From positions 62,001-126,000 of the forward strand of contig NZ_FOJM01000005.1 of assembly GCF_900111825.1 (NCBI RefSeq): a stretch of 64,000 nucleotides of DNA. Direction: 5' to 3'. Under the pieces are notes generated by a model. It was not told the DNA's origin and ran no database searches. It saw nothing but the letters and a program-made list of their open reading frames with translations. The translations under genes and the position numbers were made by a program. Shown here piece by piece: positions 34,569-43,388 of the stretch. Within the stretch, counting starts at the first letter, position 1, and each line of letters begins with the position of its first letter. Origin of the DNA: Pedobacter suwonensis. GTDB lineage: Bacteria; Bacteroidota; Bacteroidia; Sphingobacteriales; Sphingobacteriaceae.

Positions 34569-35984
34569 ATGAAAAAAATACTTTTAAACACCATAAAATT
34601 AGCGGCTATTGCTTCAGTACTGAGCCTTAGCAGCTGCAATAAATTTATTGATATACTTCCTGTAGGGTACGGACAGATTCCTACCGCACTATCAGATTAT
34701 GAAGCCCTGTTGCGCGATGAATATGGCAACCACCGCACAGATATTACCCAGGCTGTACTTTTGCTGAACGACAAGTTTGAAACCAGCGGCAACCTGAATT
34801 ACTATCCCCTGTACAAGGCAAACTATAACTGGAATGAATCGGCGGATCGAATTGCATTAAACAATGCCGATGAAGGTACCTATTACAACATGTACACCGG
34901 AATAAACACCAGCAACCTGATTATCGGAAAGGCAGCCGGTACTACCGGTGGTACCGATGCACAGAAAGCTGAACTGATTGCTCAGGCGAAAGTGCTGAGG
35001 GCGTTTGATTATGATATCCTTGCCAATTATTACGCAGATACTTATGAAGAAGCAAATGCAGGCACCAAATTATCGGTGCCGCTGATCCTCAGTGCTGATA
35101 TTGGCGCTCCTTATACGCAGGTATCGATCAAAGAGTTATATGATTTTATGTTAAAGGATATCAATGAGGCCATTCCAGCTTTGGGTGCCACCAGTGCAAC
35201 AGTACTTCATCCTAACCTCGGATCAGCAAATGCGTTGAAAGCCAGGATACTTTTACAAATGGGAAGATATGCAGAAGCTTTGGCCGCCGCGAACGAAGCG
35301 TTGAAGTACAATGATAAACTGTTCGATTGGACAACTTTTTATAATACTTACAAAACGCAGATAGAGGCAGTTAATGTATATTCAAATGCGCCTTCGCCAA
35401 TGGGCTTTAATTATGTGGAAAATTATTATTTCCGTCATGGTTCATCTAGTAATGCCGGCCGGGAACAGTCGATCCGCGTGGACCGTGCAACCCGTTTTGA
35501 ACAGGGAGATGCAAGGTTTGCTTCACGCTGGAAACTCCGGACAGTTGGTGCAGATACTTATTATACCAGCATTACCACCGGATATTTCAACGTGGGTGGA
35601 CTAACCACCACTGAAGTTTACCTGATTAAAGCAGAATGTCAGGCACGTCTCAATGATGTTCCAGGTGCAATGTCTACCCTGAACATGGTGAGGGTAAAAA
35701 GAATCTTTGCTGCAAATTATGCACCGCTAAGTGCAACTAACACGATCGAAGCGGTAAAACTGATTCAGCGGACCAAAAGAAACGAACTTATTTTAGGCAT
35801 TACACCATTTGCTGATACACGTCGCCTGAATAAAGATGCTAATTATGCTGTTACGCTAAGCAAAACGGAAGGTGGGCAAGCCTTAACGCTTACTCCTAAC
35901 TCACGTATGTGGACGATGCCATTTCCACAGGGTGCCTCAAAAAATCCGGGTAATGGCACCATCAAACAGAATGTAGATAAGTAA
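34569..35984 (+). CDS. SusD/RagB-type lipoprotein
   Basis: Surface-exposed nutrient-binding partner of SusC, about 471 aa. The signal peptide ends in a lipobox (SLSSC, lipidated Cys near residue 23) followed by NKFIDILPVG, the usual SusD start. Tetratricopeptide-like helices lie between residues 70 and 250 (ALKARILLQMGRYAEALAAANEAL is split at the normal place), and the C-terminal part carries ERSNELILG-like RTKRNELILGITPFADTRRLN. Start ATG 34569; a GTG directly upstream is less likely. It follows the SusC gene by 50 bp. Confidence 0.92.
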   Translation: MKKILLNTIKLAAIASVLSLSSCNKFIDILPVGYGQIPTALSDYEALLRDEYGNHRTDITQAVLLLNDKFETSGNLNYYPLYKANYNWNESADRIALNNADEGTYYNMYTGINTSNLIIGKAAGTTGGTDAQKAELIAQAKVLRAFDYDILANYYADTYEEANAGTKLSVPLILSADIGAPYTQVSIKELYDFMLKDINEAIPALGATSATVLHPNLGSANALKARILLQMGRYAEALAAANEALKYNDKLFDWTTFYNTYKTQIEAVNVYSNAPSPMGFNYVENYYFRHGSSSNAGREQSIRVDRATRFEQGDARFASRWKLRTVGADTYYTSITTGYFNVGGLTTTEVYLIKAECQARLNDVPGAMSTLNMVRVKRIFAANYAPLSATNTIEAVKLIQRTKRNELILGITPFADTRRLNKDANYAVTLSKTEGGQALTLTPNSRMWTMPFPQGASKNPGNGTIKQNVDK

Positions 35985-36012
35985 AGAAATACCAAGTTAA
36001 AAGCGATATAAC

Positions 36013-37131
36013 ATGAACATTTTATTTAAAACCGTATTCACCCTTGTACCTGCGACGCTGATGTGTTGTGGAGGCCCGCTATTTGCACAGAACGGGAAAT
36101 ATGTAATAACCGGTAAGCTGCCTGCCGCTAATGAAAAGGTATATCTTGGTCACGAAGCTGGCGACAAATATGTCATCACAGATTCAACCAAAGTTATTAA
36201 TGGCAGTTTTATGTTTAGAGGAGCGGTTAAACAACCGGGCTTTTATAAACTGGAAAGCAAACACCTTAAAAACCCAATCGTTTTTATATTAGAAAACGCG
36301 GCCATCAATGTGTCTAAACCTGATAGTGTATCGCCCGTGGTGATTAGTGGTTCTCCTGCGCACGATGTGTATATGAATTTTTATAATGGCCCATGGAAAA
36401 CAATCACTGCCAAGGCCGGAGGTATTTACGGAAGACTTGATCAGGCAGAGAAAGCTGGCAAGATGGATACCGCCACCCGTGCAGGCTTAGACAGAGAATT
36501 TAGAGCCCTGGATACTTTGAATATCGCAACTGTGAAGCAATACGTTTCCAGGAATCCAAGCTCAGCCGGATCGGCAGGTATCATCTATGATCGCTTCATC
36601 AGTTATCCGAATTTCCCGGTAGCTGAAGAATTATATGGGATGCTCACGAAAGAAGCACGGCAATCAGATATTGGCGAACAAATTAGCACCGCAATAAAAA
36701 CGAATGCGAAAACGGCCAAAGGGAAAGTTGCTCCGGCAATTGCCATGCCTGATAAAGATGGTAAAATTGTAAAGCTTTCTGATTTTAGAGGGAAATATGT
36801 ACTCGTTGATTTCTGGGCGAGCTGGTGTGGACCCTGCAGGAGAGAAAATCCAAATGTAGTGGCCGCTTATAAAAAATATCATGACAAAGGCTTTGAAATT
36901 TTGGGTGTATCCCTCGATTCTAAAAAAGATGCCTGGTTGAAAGCCATTGCAGCTGATGGCCTCACCTGGACGCATGTTTCAGATCTACAGGCTTGGTCTA
37001 ACGCTGCTGTTAAGGAATATGGTGTAAAAGCGGTACCAGCAAGCTTTCTGCTTGATCCCGAGGGTAAGGTGGTAGGTAAAGATTTGAGAGGAGAGGAACT
37101 GAACAAAACCCTGGCTGGTATTTTCAAATAA
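36013..37131 (+). CDS. TlpA-type periplasmic thioredoxin protein with DUF4369-like N-terminus
   Basis: Secreted thiol-disulfide protein of 372 aa. Signal peptide MNILFKTVFTLVPATLMC and following residues to PLFAQ; residues about 30-140 (YVITGKLPAANEKVYLGHEAG) form the DUF4369 domain often fused to thioredoxins in Bacteroidota; residues 235-372 are the thioredoxin fold with FWASWCGPCRREN, redox-active CGPC, and KAVPASFLLDPEGKVV with the cis-Pro. Such proteins are frequently encoded after SusCD pairs, where they may keep secreted partners reduced or correctly folded. It is 28 bp after susD and ends at a terminator. Confidence 0.9.
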   Translation: MNILFKTVFTLVPATLMCCGGPLFAQNGKYVITGKLPAANEKVYLGHEAGDKYVITDSTKVINGSFMFRGAVKQPGFYKLESKHLKNPIVFILENAAINVSKPDSVSPVVISGSPAHDVYMNFYNGPWKTITAKAGGIYGRLDQAEKAGKMDTATRAGLDREFRALDTLNIATVKQYVSRNPSSAGSAGIIYDRFISYPNFPVAEELYGMLTKEARQSDIGEQISTAIKTNAKTAKGKVAPAIAMPDKDGKIVKLSDFRGKYVLVDFWASWCGPCRRENPNVVAAYKKYHDKGFEILGVSLDSKKDAWLKAIAADGLTWTHVSDLQAWSNAAVKEYGVKAVPASFLLDPEGKVVGKDLRGEELNKTLAGIFK

Positions 37132-37154
37132 TAACTATACAAACATCAGTTTAT

Positions 37155-37189
37155 AAATAGCTGCGGCCCCCGGGCTTGCAGCTATTTTT
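37155..37189 (+). terminator. Terminator of the SusCD operon
   Basis: AAATAGCTGC (37155-37164) pairs with GCAGCTATTT (37178-37187), followed by T residues. It closes the ECF-FecR-SusC-SusD-thioredoxin run. Confidence 0.85.
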
Positions 37190-37576
37190 GTTTGAAATGA
37201 GGTGAATTTTGTTTGCTACATTACAATTTAGAAACCACTGCGAATTATAACATAAAATGGGAGCCCACAATTTTTAAATTTGCCAATCTCAACTGGAATG
37301 AACTGGCTAGGAAGTTAGTCAAAACTTAATCTAACAATTACCAGAAGTCACTGATCTTTTTAAAACCGTATTGACCGATCATTTATTAGCCTCCATCACA
37401 TTAGCACCGATATCATGATAGGAGCCTTTTATTCCCAGCATGTCTTTTTCCAAATTATATTAGCTTTCTTAGATTATTCTGAACTTTCATGTATCGGTTT
37501 CATAATTCCATGGCTACTGAATGTATAGATGTTCTTTGCGATTCGATCCACCTACAAAGTGTCGCCCTTTTTAGGT
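37190..37576. other. Intergenic stretch between converging gene groups
   Basis: Nothing recognisable: AT-rich, no long frame, no strong hairpin. Confidence 0.5.
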
Positions 37577-38200
37577 CTAATCATCAGTCTGGTTGGCTCG
37601 ATGCTCTTCTCTTCGTTTCACTTCTAAATTTTTATTCCTCTCTACCAATGCACTAAATTTTTCTGATATCGAATGATATTGTTCCTCGTCAAAATCTTCT
37701 AAATAAATTTTCTTGAATTGCATTTTCGCTTTAATAGTCGGGATTTTAACCAACATGCCTTTTTCGTTATTTGCCAAATGATCAAAATAATGCCAGTTGC
37801 TCACGTATTCGCCAGTAAGTAGATTTATACTTGCTTCACCACTACCGTCGTTTGTTGCGCTCCCCAAAGCGTACTCACTTACGCCGATTAACCTTATTCG
37901 CTTTTCATTTTTCTCATACCTAAACTGGCAGGCATAACCCGAACGCATCCAATTCGTATTCATTTCGAAACCGGTTTTTTTAGGTTCAATGAGGGTATTA
38001 TCTCCAGCCGTTTCTATTTTTTTACTTTTTATTTTTTTAAAGTTTTGGGTAGATAATCTACAAGTAATTTTATGATCGTGTTCATCCAGGTAAACAGTAT
38101 CCATCTTTCCATCCAAATCAATGTCTTTTACCAACTTTTTCTGCGCATAGGTTGATAAATTTAAAGTTAATATACCTGCGATAATCATTAGTTTTTTCAT
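37577..38200 (-). CDS. Secreted protein of unknown function
   Basis: 207 aa with a clear signal peptide (MKKLMIIAGILTLNLSTYAQ, cleaved after AQ). The mature part begins with KDIDLDGKMDTVYLDEHDHK, an acidic Asp-rich turn resembling FG-GAP or VCBS-type repeats, followed by beta-rich sequence and a charged helical C-terminus. Similar lead-ins (a D-x-D-G-x-D turn) occur in the lipoprotein at 39950-40687, which belongs to the same strand cluster. I cannot assign a role. Probably periplasmic. Confidence 0.7.
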   Translation of the reverse strand: MKKLMIIAGILTLNLSTYAQKKLVKDIDLDGKMDTVYLDEHDHKITCRLSTQNFKKIKSKKIETAGDNTLIEPKKTGFEMNTNWMRSGYACQFRYEKNEKRIRLIGVSEYALGSATNDGSGEASINLLTGEYVSNWHYFDHLANNEKGMLVKIPTIKAKMQFKKIYLEDFDEEQYHSISEKFSALVERNKNLEVKRREEHRANQTDD

Positions 38201-38343
38201 GTGTGCCTGCTAAAGTTGTACCTCCTGATCGTTAGTTAAAGCTGAAATTTACATATCACTGTTTATTTTTTAAATGTGCTTTACCATTGATAGGTGTTTG
38301 TATATTCTTGCCATTTTTTAAGTGACTCCTAATGGTTATGTCG

Positions 38344-39015
38344 TTAGTCCTCTTTGGTTATTTTAACATCAGTAAAGTGACCTAAGGTTCCCGGGCCTAT
38401 CCATAATCCTATACTTCCGCGGAGATTTTTACCCTGTTTCAGGTCATTTACAATTAAAGTGGGTTGAGCTGCACCATTTACATATAGTCTGGCCGTTTCA
38501 TCCTTTACCACAATTTTTATTTTGATCCATTCTGCCGGCAAGATATCTACATAAGCTTCATACTTTCCTGGTGTTTCTTTTCTTAATTTTTCCCATGGAT
38601 ATCCTGGAATAGAAATATACTGGCTGGAATGATTCCTCCGTAACTGGTCATTTGCACGACCATTGGTGGGACGTAAATAAAAAACTTCCGTTTTTGACGC
38701 GTCAAGAGCTGCTCTGAATGCTATTCCTACAAACCCACGTGCTGTCTCACTAGCGTTTGCAAGTGTTTGTCCCGAAATGGAGGCTTCAATTATTCCGTTA
38801 TGAAAGTCAGTATCTTTTAAGATCGCAAGTGTATTGTCTCCATCTGCTTCGCCTTTTATTTCGAGGGCTAAAGCATTTTTACCTTTGAAGACAGCGGCTT
38901 TAACCGTTACCTGAAATGGAACTACATCAGATGGACTCTTTGCAAAGTTTTGTGCCTTTAGGTTCAAGCTGAATATTGTGCTTAAAAACAAGACGTATAG
39001 TATTCTACTGATCAT
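38344..39015 (-). CDS. Secreted lectin/glucanase-fold (LamG or DUF1080-like) protein
   Basis: 223 aa with signal peptide MISRILYVLFLSTIFSLNLKAQ. The mature part looks like a concanavalin A-type jelly roll: KDTDFHNGIIEASISGQ, FVGIAFRAAL, WIKIKIVVKDETARLYVNGA, and RGSIGLWIGPGTLGHFTDVKI, the standard strand series of 3-keto-disaccharide hydrolase-like or LamG-type domains. Likely a periplasmic glycan-binding or hydrolysing protein; there are no catalytic residues I can name. It is a single gene. Confidence 0.7.
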   Translation of the reverse strand: MISRILYVLFLSTIFSLNLKAQNFAKSPSDVVPFQVTVKAAVFKGKNALALEIKGEADGDNTLAILKDTDFHNGIIEASISGQTLANASETARGFVGIAFRAALDASKTEVFYLRPTNGRANDQLRRNHSSQYISIPGYPWEKLRKETPGKYEAYVDILPAEWIKIKIVVKDETARLYVNGAAQPTLIVNDLKQGKNLRGSIGLWIGPGTLGHFTDVKITKED

Positions 39016-39335
39016 AAGAGAAATATTTTAAGTGACTTAATTCATCTAAAATAAAGAAAATGGTTTTTCTCTTAGAATCTTTTGATAATCTTCTATTTCT
39101 CGAAATCTTTTAGCGGATGACTACAACTCAATTATCATTTCTATTGATGATATGCTATCATTTATTTGCTCCTTAGATTCAAAATACCACCACTGAATTA
39201 CTAAAATAATGTACTTAAAATCACTGTACTTTTGGAAGCCCATCTTGATGAGGAATGAGATTGCAATTTAATACACTGTTTTTGCAATTTGTAAAGCATT
39301 TTATTTCCAGTTAAGCAACCCTATAGCGGGATAAG
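39016..39335. other. Intergenic stretch without visible feature
   Basis: AT-rich DNA between two minus-strand genes; no frame, repeat or clear hairpin of note. Confidence 0.4.
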
Positions 39336-39539
39336 CTACCTGATAAACGGGACGATTTCTCCAAATGGAGTGCTGGTTAAACTTCCATAAAGAGACAACA
39401 GAAATAATATACCGATTACCAAAAGAAATAAGGGTTTGTATCTAAATTCTTTTTCTTTTTTTACTGTGTATCTGTAATAAAGATAGGTGCTTGTCAGATA
39501 AATTGTTGTAAAAACCAACATCATGTAAGTAACAGTCAT
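39336..39539 (-). CDS. Small membrane protein
   Basis: 67 aa with two hydrophobic segments: MTVTYMMLVFTTIYLTSTYL, a basic loop (YRYTVKKEKEFRYK) and FLLVIGILFLLSLYGSL. The composition (basic loop inside, polar tail) fits a real two-helix inner-membrane protein rather than a chance frame. Function unknown, no operon partner. Confidence 0.5.
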   Translation of the reverse strand: MTVTYMMLVFTTIYLTSTYLYYRYTVKKEKEFRYKPLFLLVIGILFLLSLYGSLTSTPFGEIVPFIR

Positions 39540-39949
39540 AATTGTATTAGCTTAAGTTTTTTAGTGATATTAGATTAAATTTAAAAATCAATTTTTTATG
39601 ATTTTTATGCTAACTGACATTCGTTGAATATGGTTCATTATTCGTAGGGAACTGAGCTAAATCCGTTTATGCAGGTGCTGTTCAACGCCCCCAAGACAGT
39701 TAACGCTCAACAAAAGCGGAGCGGATGATCGTTGGTAATTACAATTAAAATATTTAAAATTTGGAACAAATTAATTTAATGTTGGATACCTGACAACTTC
39801 TATATCCGTAATTAGCCATGCAAATGGAATTAAACTGTAAATAAAGGGATTCGCACGTGCTTTAATGTTAATTTTAGCCAGCTTAGGTCAATCTGGTAAT
39901 CTATAGCAGGACTGCAACTACCATAAATGCCGGAGTTTTAAGGTTTAAC
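39540..39949. other. Intergenic stretch without visible feature
   Basis: About 400 bp, AT-rich. No gene; no strong palindrome seen by eye. Confidence 0.4.
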
Positions 39950-40687
39950 TTAGTTTCCCACTTTATTGAAAGCATTGGTCATGATCTTACCTGGATCGCT
40001 ATCTTTGAATAATACCGTTGGTATTTTGTAGTTTTTGGTATCAGTAGTGCTTGGCATATCCTCCTTCATGGTGTTAATATCGGTTTGGGTGTAAGTGCCT
40101 TTCAACAAATCAATTTTCTGTTCTGTATGCCCTCCGGCACCCATACTAAAAGCACTAACCTGTGTTAAAATTAAATCTTTGTTGATGTATTGATAAGTAC
40201 TTTCAATGCTGCCTGCCGGACCGGTTGCCTGCATAGAAATAACCAGTTTTCCACTATCAATCTTAATATTTTCATAGTCGTAGATGGAGTAACCATTTTC
40301 ACGGTATTTAGGCTCCACTGCCGAGAATGATTGATCATAGCGTTTATATTTTTCACCTTGTTTAAAAAGTACTAAAGTAGGGCGAAGTGCCGTGCTATCC
40401 TGCTGGCTTATGAGTACGATAACTGCATCTTTTAGTCCATCGTTGTTCAGGTCGCCTGTGGCTTCTAAATCTATTTTATAGTTGGCCGGAACAAAATCGT
40501 TAATGGTATTACCCGTACCGGGAAAAAAAGGATCTGCACTTGTGGAGTCAGCTTGTTGAGAAAGTTCCGGTTGATTTTTTACAGTATCTGCAACTATTTT
40601 CTCCGCTTGCTGTTTTTTATTTTGGCAAGCGATAATTGTTAATGAAATATTAAAAAAGAATACAAATTTTTGAAGCGGTTTTATCAT
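39950..40687 (-). CDS. Lipoprotein of unknown function (VCBS/FG-GAP-like)
   Basis: 245 aa. Signal peptide with lipobox (SLTIIAC, Cys near 21). After a Q/S-rich linker the mature protein has DFVPANYKIDLEATGDLNND, whose D-L-N-N-D-G-x-x-D turn is typical of calcium-binding VCBS/FG-GAP motifs, then a beta-rich part and a C-terminal basic tail. It resembles the group of Bacteroidota lipoproteins often annotated only as hypothetical. Two more lipoprotein genes follow upstream on the same strand. Confidence 0.7.
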   Translation of the reverse strand: MIKPLQKFVFFFNISLTIIACQNKKQQAEKIVADTVKNQPELSQQADSTSADPFFPGTGNTINDFVPANYKIDLEATGDLNNDGLKDAVIVLISQQDSTALRPTLVLFKQGEKYKRYDQSFSAVEPKYRENGYSIYDYENIKIDSGKLVISMQATGPAGSIESTYQYINKDLILTQVSAFSMGAGGHTEQKIDLLKGTYTQTDINTMKEDMPSTTDTKNYKIPTVLFKDSDPGKIMTNAFNKVGN

Positions 40688-40827
40688 GATATTTTGATTA
40701 ACTTATGGAGACGTTATCATTTAAATGTTTCTGATTACGAGGCTTTAAGAGAAATGCTTTATTGTTGCAACACTTTCCTTTTAAAAGCGATGTTTAAGAT
40801 ATTTAATCATACTTGCTGAAAATTAAA

Positions 40828-41466
40828 TTAGTTTTTTTTTAAAAATGCAGCGGCTTCCACCTTTTCAAATTCTTTCTTACCCTCATCCCATAAATAAGCT
40901 CTGTAGTAAACTTTTTTGTCTTCCGGATTTTCTTTGCAAATCCCGGCGATAAAAAGCCTGCTTGTTAGGTTGCCGATTGCTCTATCCTCTGCAAAAAGAC
41001 ATGAATTCTCTTCACCCAGCGGCAGGTCGTATATTTTTCCATCTCTTACATCAATCATAAACCCCATGATACAACTCGCGCCGCAGCCAAATACAGAAAC
41101 GACATAGTATCCTGCAAAGCTGATTTCGTTGGTTTGGTAAGCTTCCGTAATTCTGGTTTTAAAATCTTTAGCATTGGGGTAGCTTGCCCAGTTTATAGGC
41201 GCATATTGGGTTACTTTTGCAGCATCTACATGATATCGTTCGAAATCAACGTTATCATGATCATCAAGCCGGACTTCTTCGGGCTTTTCCTTTGGCAGCT
41301 GAACTGAAGGTAATGAAGCGGTAGGCGTATCAACGATGACCTTTGCTGTATTATCTGCAGGACCAACTTCCACGGCTTCGTTATTACTTTTGGTTACGTT
41401 GTTACAGGCGTATGTCGTTGCCAAAATACCCAGAAACAGGCAATTGATCAGTTTTGTCATTTTCAT
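40828..41466 (-). CDS. Lipoprotein of unknown function
   Basis: 212 aa. Lipobox ATTYAC near residue 21, then an acidic linker. The mature part has DFKTRITEAYQTNEISFAGYYVVSVFGCGASC with three close Cys residues (in CGASC), a pattern of small secreted enzymes or binding proteins, and a C-terminal YRAYLWDEGKKEFE. A 20-bp gap separates it from the upstream lipoprotein gene, so the two are likely one transcript. Role unknown. Confidence 0.7.
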   Translation of the reverse strand: MKMTKLINCLFLGILATTYACNNVTKSNNEAVEVGPADNTAKVIVDTPTASLPSVQLPKEKPEEVRLDDHDNVDFERYHVDAAKVTQYAPINWASYPNAKDFKTRITEAYQTNEISFAGYYVVSVFGCGASCIMGFMIDVRDGKIYDLPLGEENSCLFAEDRAIGNLTSRLFIAGICKENPEDKKVYYRAYLWDEGKKEFEKVEAAAFLKKN

Positions 41467-41486
41467 AAAAGTTAATGCGGTTTAAT

Positions 41487-42134
41487 CTAACTAGCAATGT
41501 CGATTCTCTTAAATTTTAGGTATTTGCCATCAATAACTGCAAAGCTGTAAATAATATTGTATTCACCTTCGCTTACAGCATTGCCTTCTTCATCTTTGGC
41601 ATTGTTGGTATAAGCTAAGTTTAAACTCAACACCTTACTGGTCTTATTGTATTCGGCAATCAGTTGATATTTCGTTTCGTTTGTTGTAACTTCTGGCGTT
41701 TCATTATAACCTGTTTGGTATAGCTGATCAGCATTAATTTTCAGTAATGTTTTAACAAAATCTGCATTAAAAATTCTGCTATAATATTGTTCCAGGTCTT
41801 GTTCGTAAAATAGATCGGGATTTTCGAATTTGTTTTTTCTTTCCTTTATTTCAGCTTCGGTCAAATTGCATAAACTCCAGATGGAGGCACCATCATCTGC
41901 AACCGGGAAATCAAAATATGTTTTGAGCTTTTTGAGATCTTTTGAATAAATGGTTTCTCTAAAATTCTTAAAATCATCTGACCAATCCTTAACTTCAACA
42001 TCATTTTTTGCTTGAGGTATAAGAATAGTGCCTTTTGCCGCCGTTCGAGATGTTGGTTGCTCTTTTGCCTTTTTTTGCGAGTTATTGCAGGCTGATAATA
42101 AAATAAATGCGAGAATTAGATGTATAGGTTTCAT
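41487..42134 (-). CDS. Lipoprotein of unknown function
   Basis: 215 aa. Signal peptide MKPIHLILAFILLSAC with the lipidated Cys at 16, a Q/K-rich linker, then DFKNFRETIYSKDLKKLKTYFDFPV, a motif seen in several Bacteroidota lipoproteins, and a beta-rich end (YNIIYSFAVIDGKYLKFKRI). First gene of the two-gene pair with 40828-41466. Divergent from the RNA ligase pair. Role unknown. Confidence 0.68.
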   Translation of the reverse strand: MKPIHLILAFILLSACNNSQKKAKEQPTSRTAAKGTILIPQAKNDVEVKDWSDDFKNFRETIYSKDLKKLKTYFDFPVADDGASIWSLCNLTEAEIKERKNKFENPDLFYEQDLEQYYSRIFNADFVKTLLKINADQLYQTGYNETPEVTTNETKYQLIAEYNKTSKVLSLNLAYTNNAKDEEGNAVSEGEYNIIYSFAVIDGKYLKFKRIDIAS

Positions 42135-42680
42135 AGTAGCGTTTTCAATTTGTTTGTATAGGTTAACGCTAAAAGCTTATAATGGTTTTGACGTAAAGGT
42201 GTTGCGGTGGAAAAATAAGTATTTCTGTAAGTTCCAAACTGCTGAGTTTTGACACTTTGATTTCCGAAAACAATAGATCTGCTTCATTGGATCGTATGAA
42301 ACTAAGTGAATAGGTTGCGTTGAAAAACTATCCATTAGTTTAGCATTCGGCTAATGAAAATAATGAGGTGAAGAGTGAGCGGATCTTCATCTACACAGAT
42401 ACAATGAATACTGAAATCATTCTTGTTTTAATAGAATGCTAAAAGGGATAGCTCAGACCTAAATTGGAATAGGTTGAAACAATACTTTCCGCTAATACGA
42501 TTTTGTAAGTTCTAGAGAATTCTTAAAAATACCGTTAAATAAAAAACAAATTTCTACATTTGCAAAAACATCAACTGTTCAAAACCTTGAGTCATGTAAT
42601 ATCATTTCGCATATCGTGTTAAATGATCTTCTCCAATCGGGAAGGAAGTAATCTCTATTTTTAATTTTACTTATTACAAT
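42135..42680. other. Promoter and leader region of the RNA-repair pair
   Basis: No gene. TACATTTG at 42555-42562 is a fair -7 box without a good -33 partner, so the promoter may need an activator. The transcript would have a 110-nt leader with CTTCTCC and GGGAAG as a possible short hairpin near 42628-42645. Confidence 0.4.
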
Positions 42681-43388
42681 ATGGCTATTTCACAAAAATA
42701 TGGTCGTACTTTTCATTATCCGTTTTCGCCGGGGACAATGAGCGATGATAGAATTCAGTACGATTATTGGAAATATTTACAAAATATACCAACGCTAATA
42801 CATACCGAAAAACTAGACGGGGAGAATAACTGTTTGTCAAAGAATGGTGTTTTTGCCCGTTCCCACGCTGCTCCTACAGTATCGCCCTGGACGCAGAGCC
42901 TCAGGCGCTTTTGGGAATTGGTGAAATATGATCTCGGCAATCTGGAGTTTTTTATAGAAAATCTGTACGCAATCCATTCGATCGAATATCGTAAGTTAGA
43001 ACATCATTTTTATGTGTTTGGCATTCGTGAAAATCAACGTTGGTTAAGCTGGGAAGAAACTAAGTTTTATGCCAACATACTCGATTTGCCAACAGTTCCA
43101 ATTATTAAAATCGAACACACTCCCGAAAATCAAATACAGTTTGAAAAAGAAATATTGTTGTTAGCCAACAACGCTGGTGCTTTTGATCCTTACGACATTG
43201 GAGAGAAATCAAAAGGCATTATGGAGGGAATTGTAACCAGAAACGCTGAAGGGTATGCCGTCGATGATTTTGCAAAAAATGTCTTCAAGTACGTGCGTAA
43301 AGGGCACATTAAAACGAATGAGCACTGGACGAAAAATTGGAAACGCGCAGCCCTAATCAATGAAGGAGGTAGATATGTGGACTATTAG
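42681..43388 (+). CDS. RNA ligase (T4 Rnl2/DRB0094-like)
   Basis: ATP-dependent RNA ligase of 235 aa. Nucleotidyltransferase motif I is EKLDGENN with the AMP-accepting Lys44; then RSHAAPTVSPW (motif Ia), HFYVFGIRE (motif III), EGIVTRNAEGY (motif IV) and KYVRKGHI (motif V). All blocks are present in order, so it should be active. It overlaps the start of the next gene (43375 lies inside it), a sign of translational coupling. Ligase plus kinase/phosphohydrolase is the standard pairing of RNA-repair cassettes, which reseal cleaved tRNA. Confidence 0.88.
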   Translation: MAISQKYGRTFHYPFSPGTMSDDRIQYDYWKYLQNIPTLIHTEKLDGENNCLSKNGVFARSHAAPTVSPWTQSLRRFWELVKYDLGNLEFFIENLYAIHSIEYRKLEHHFYVFGIRENQRWLSWEETKFYANILDLPTVPIIKIEHTPENQIQFEKEILLLANNAGAFDPYDIGEKSKGIMEGIVTRNAEGYAVDDFAKNVFKYVRKGHIKTNEHWTKNWKRAALINEGGRYVDY

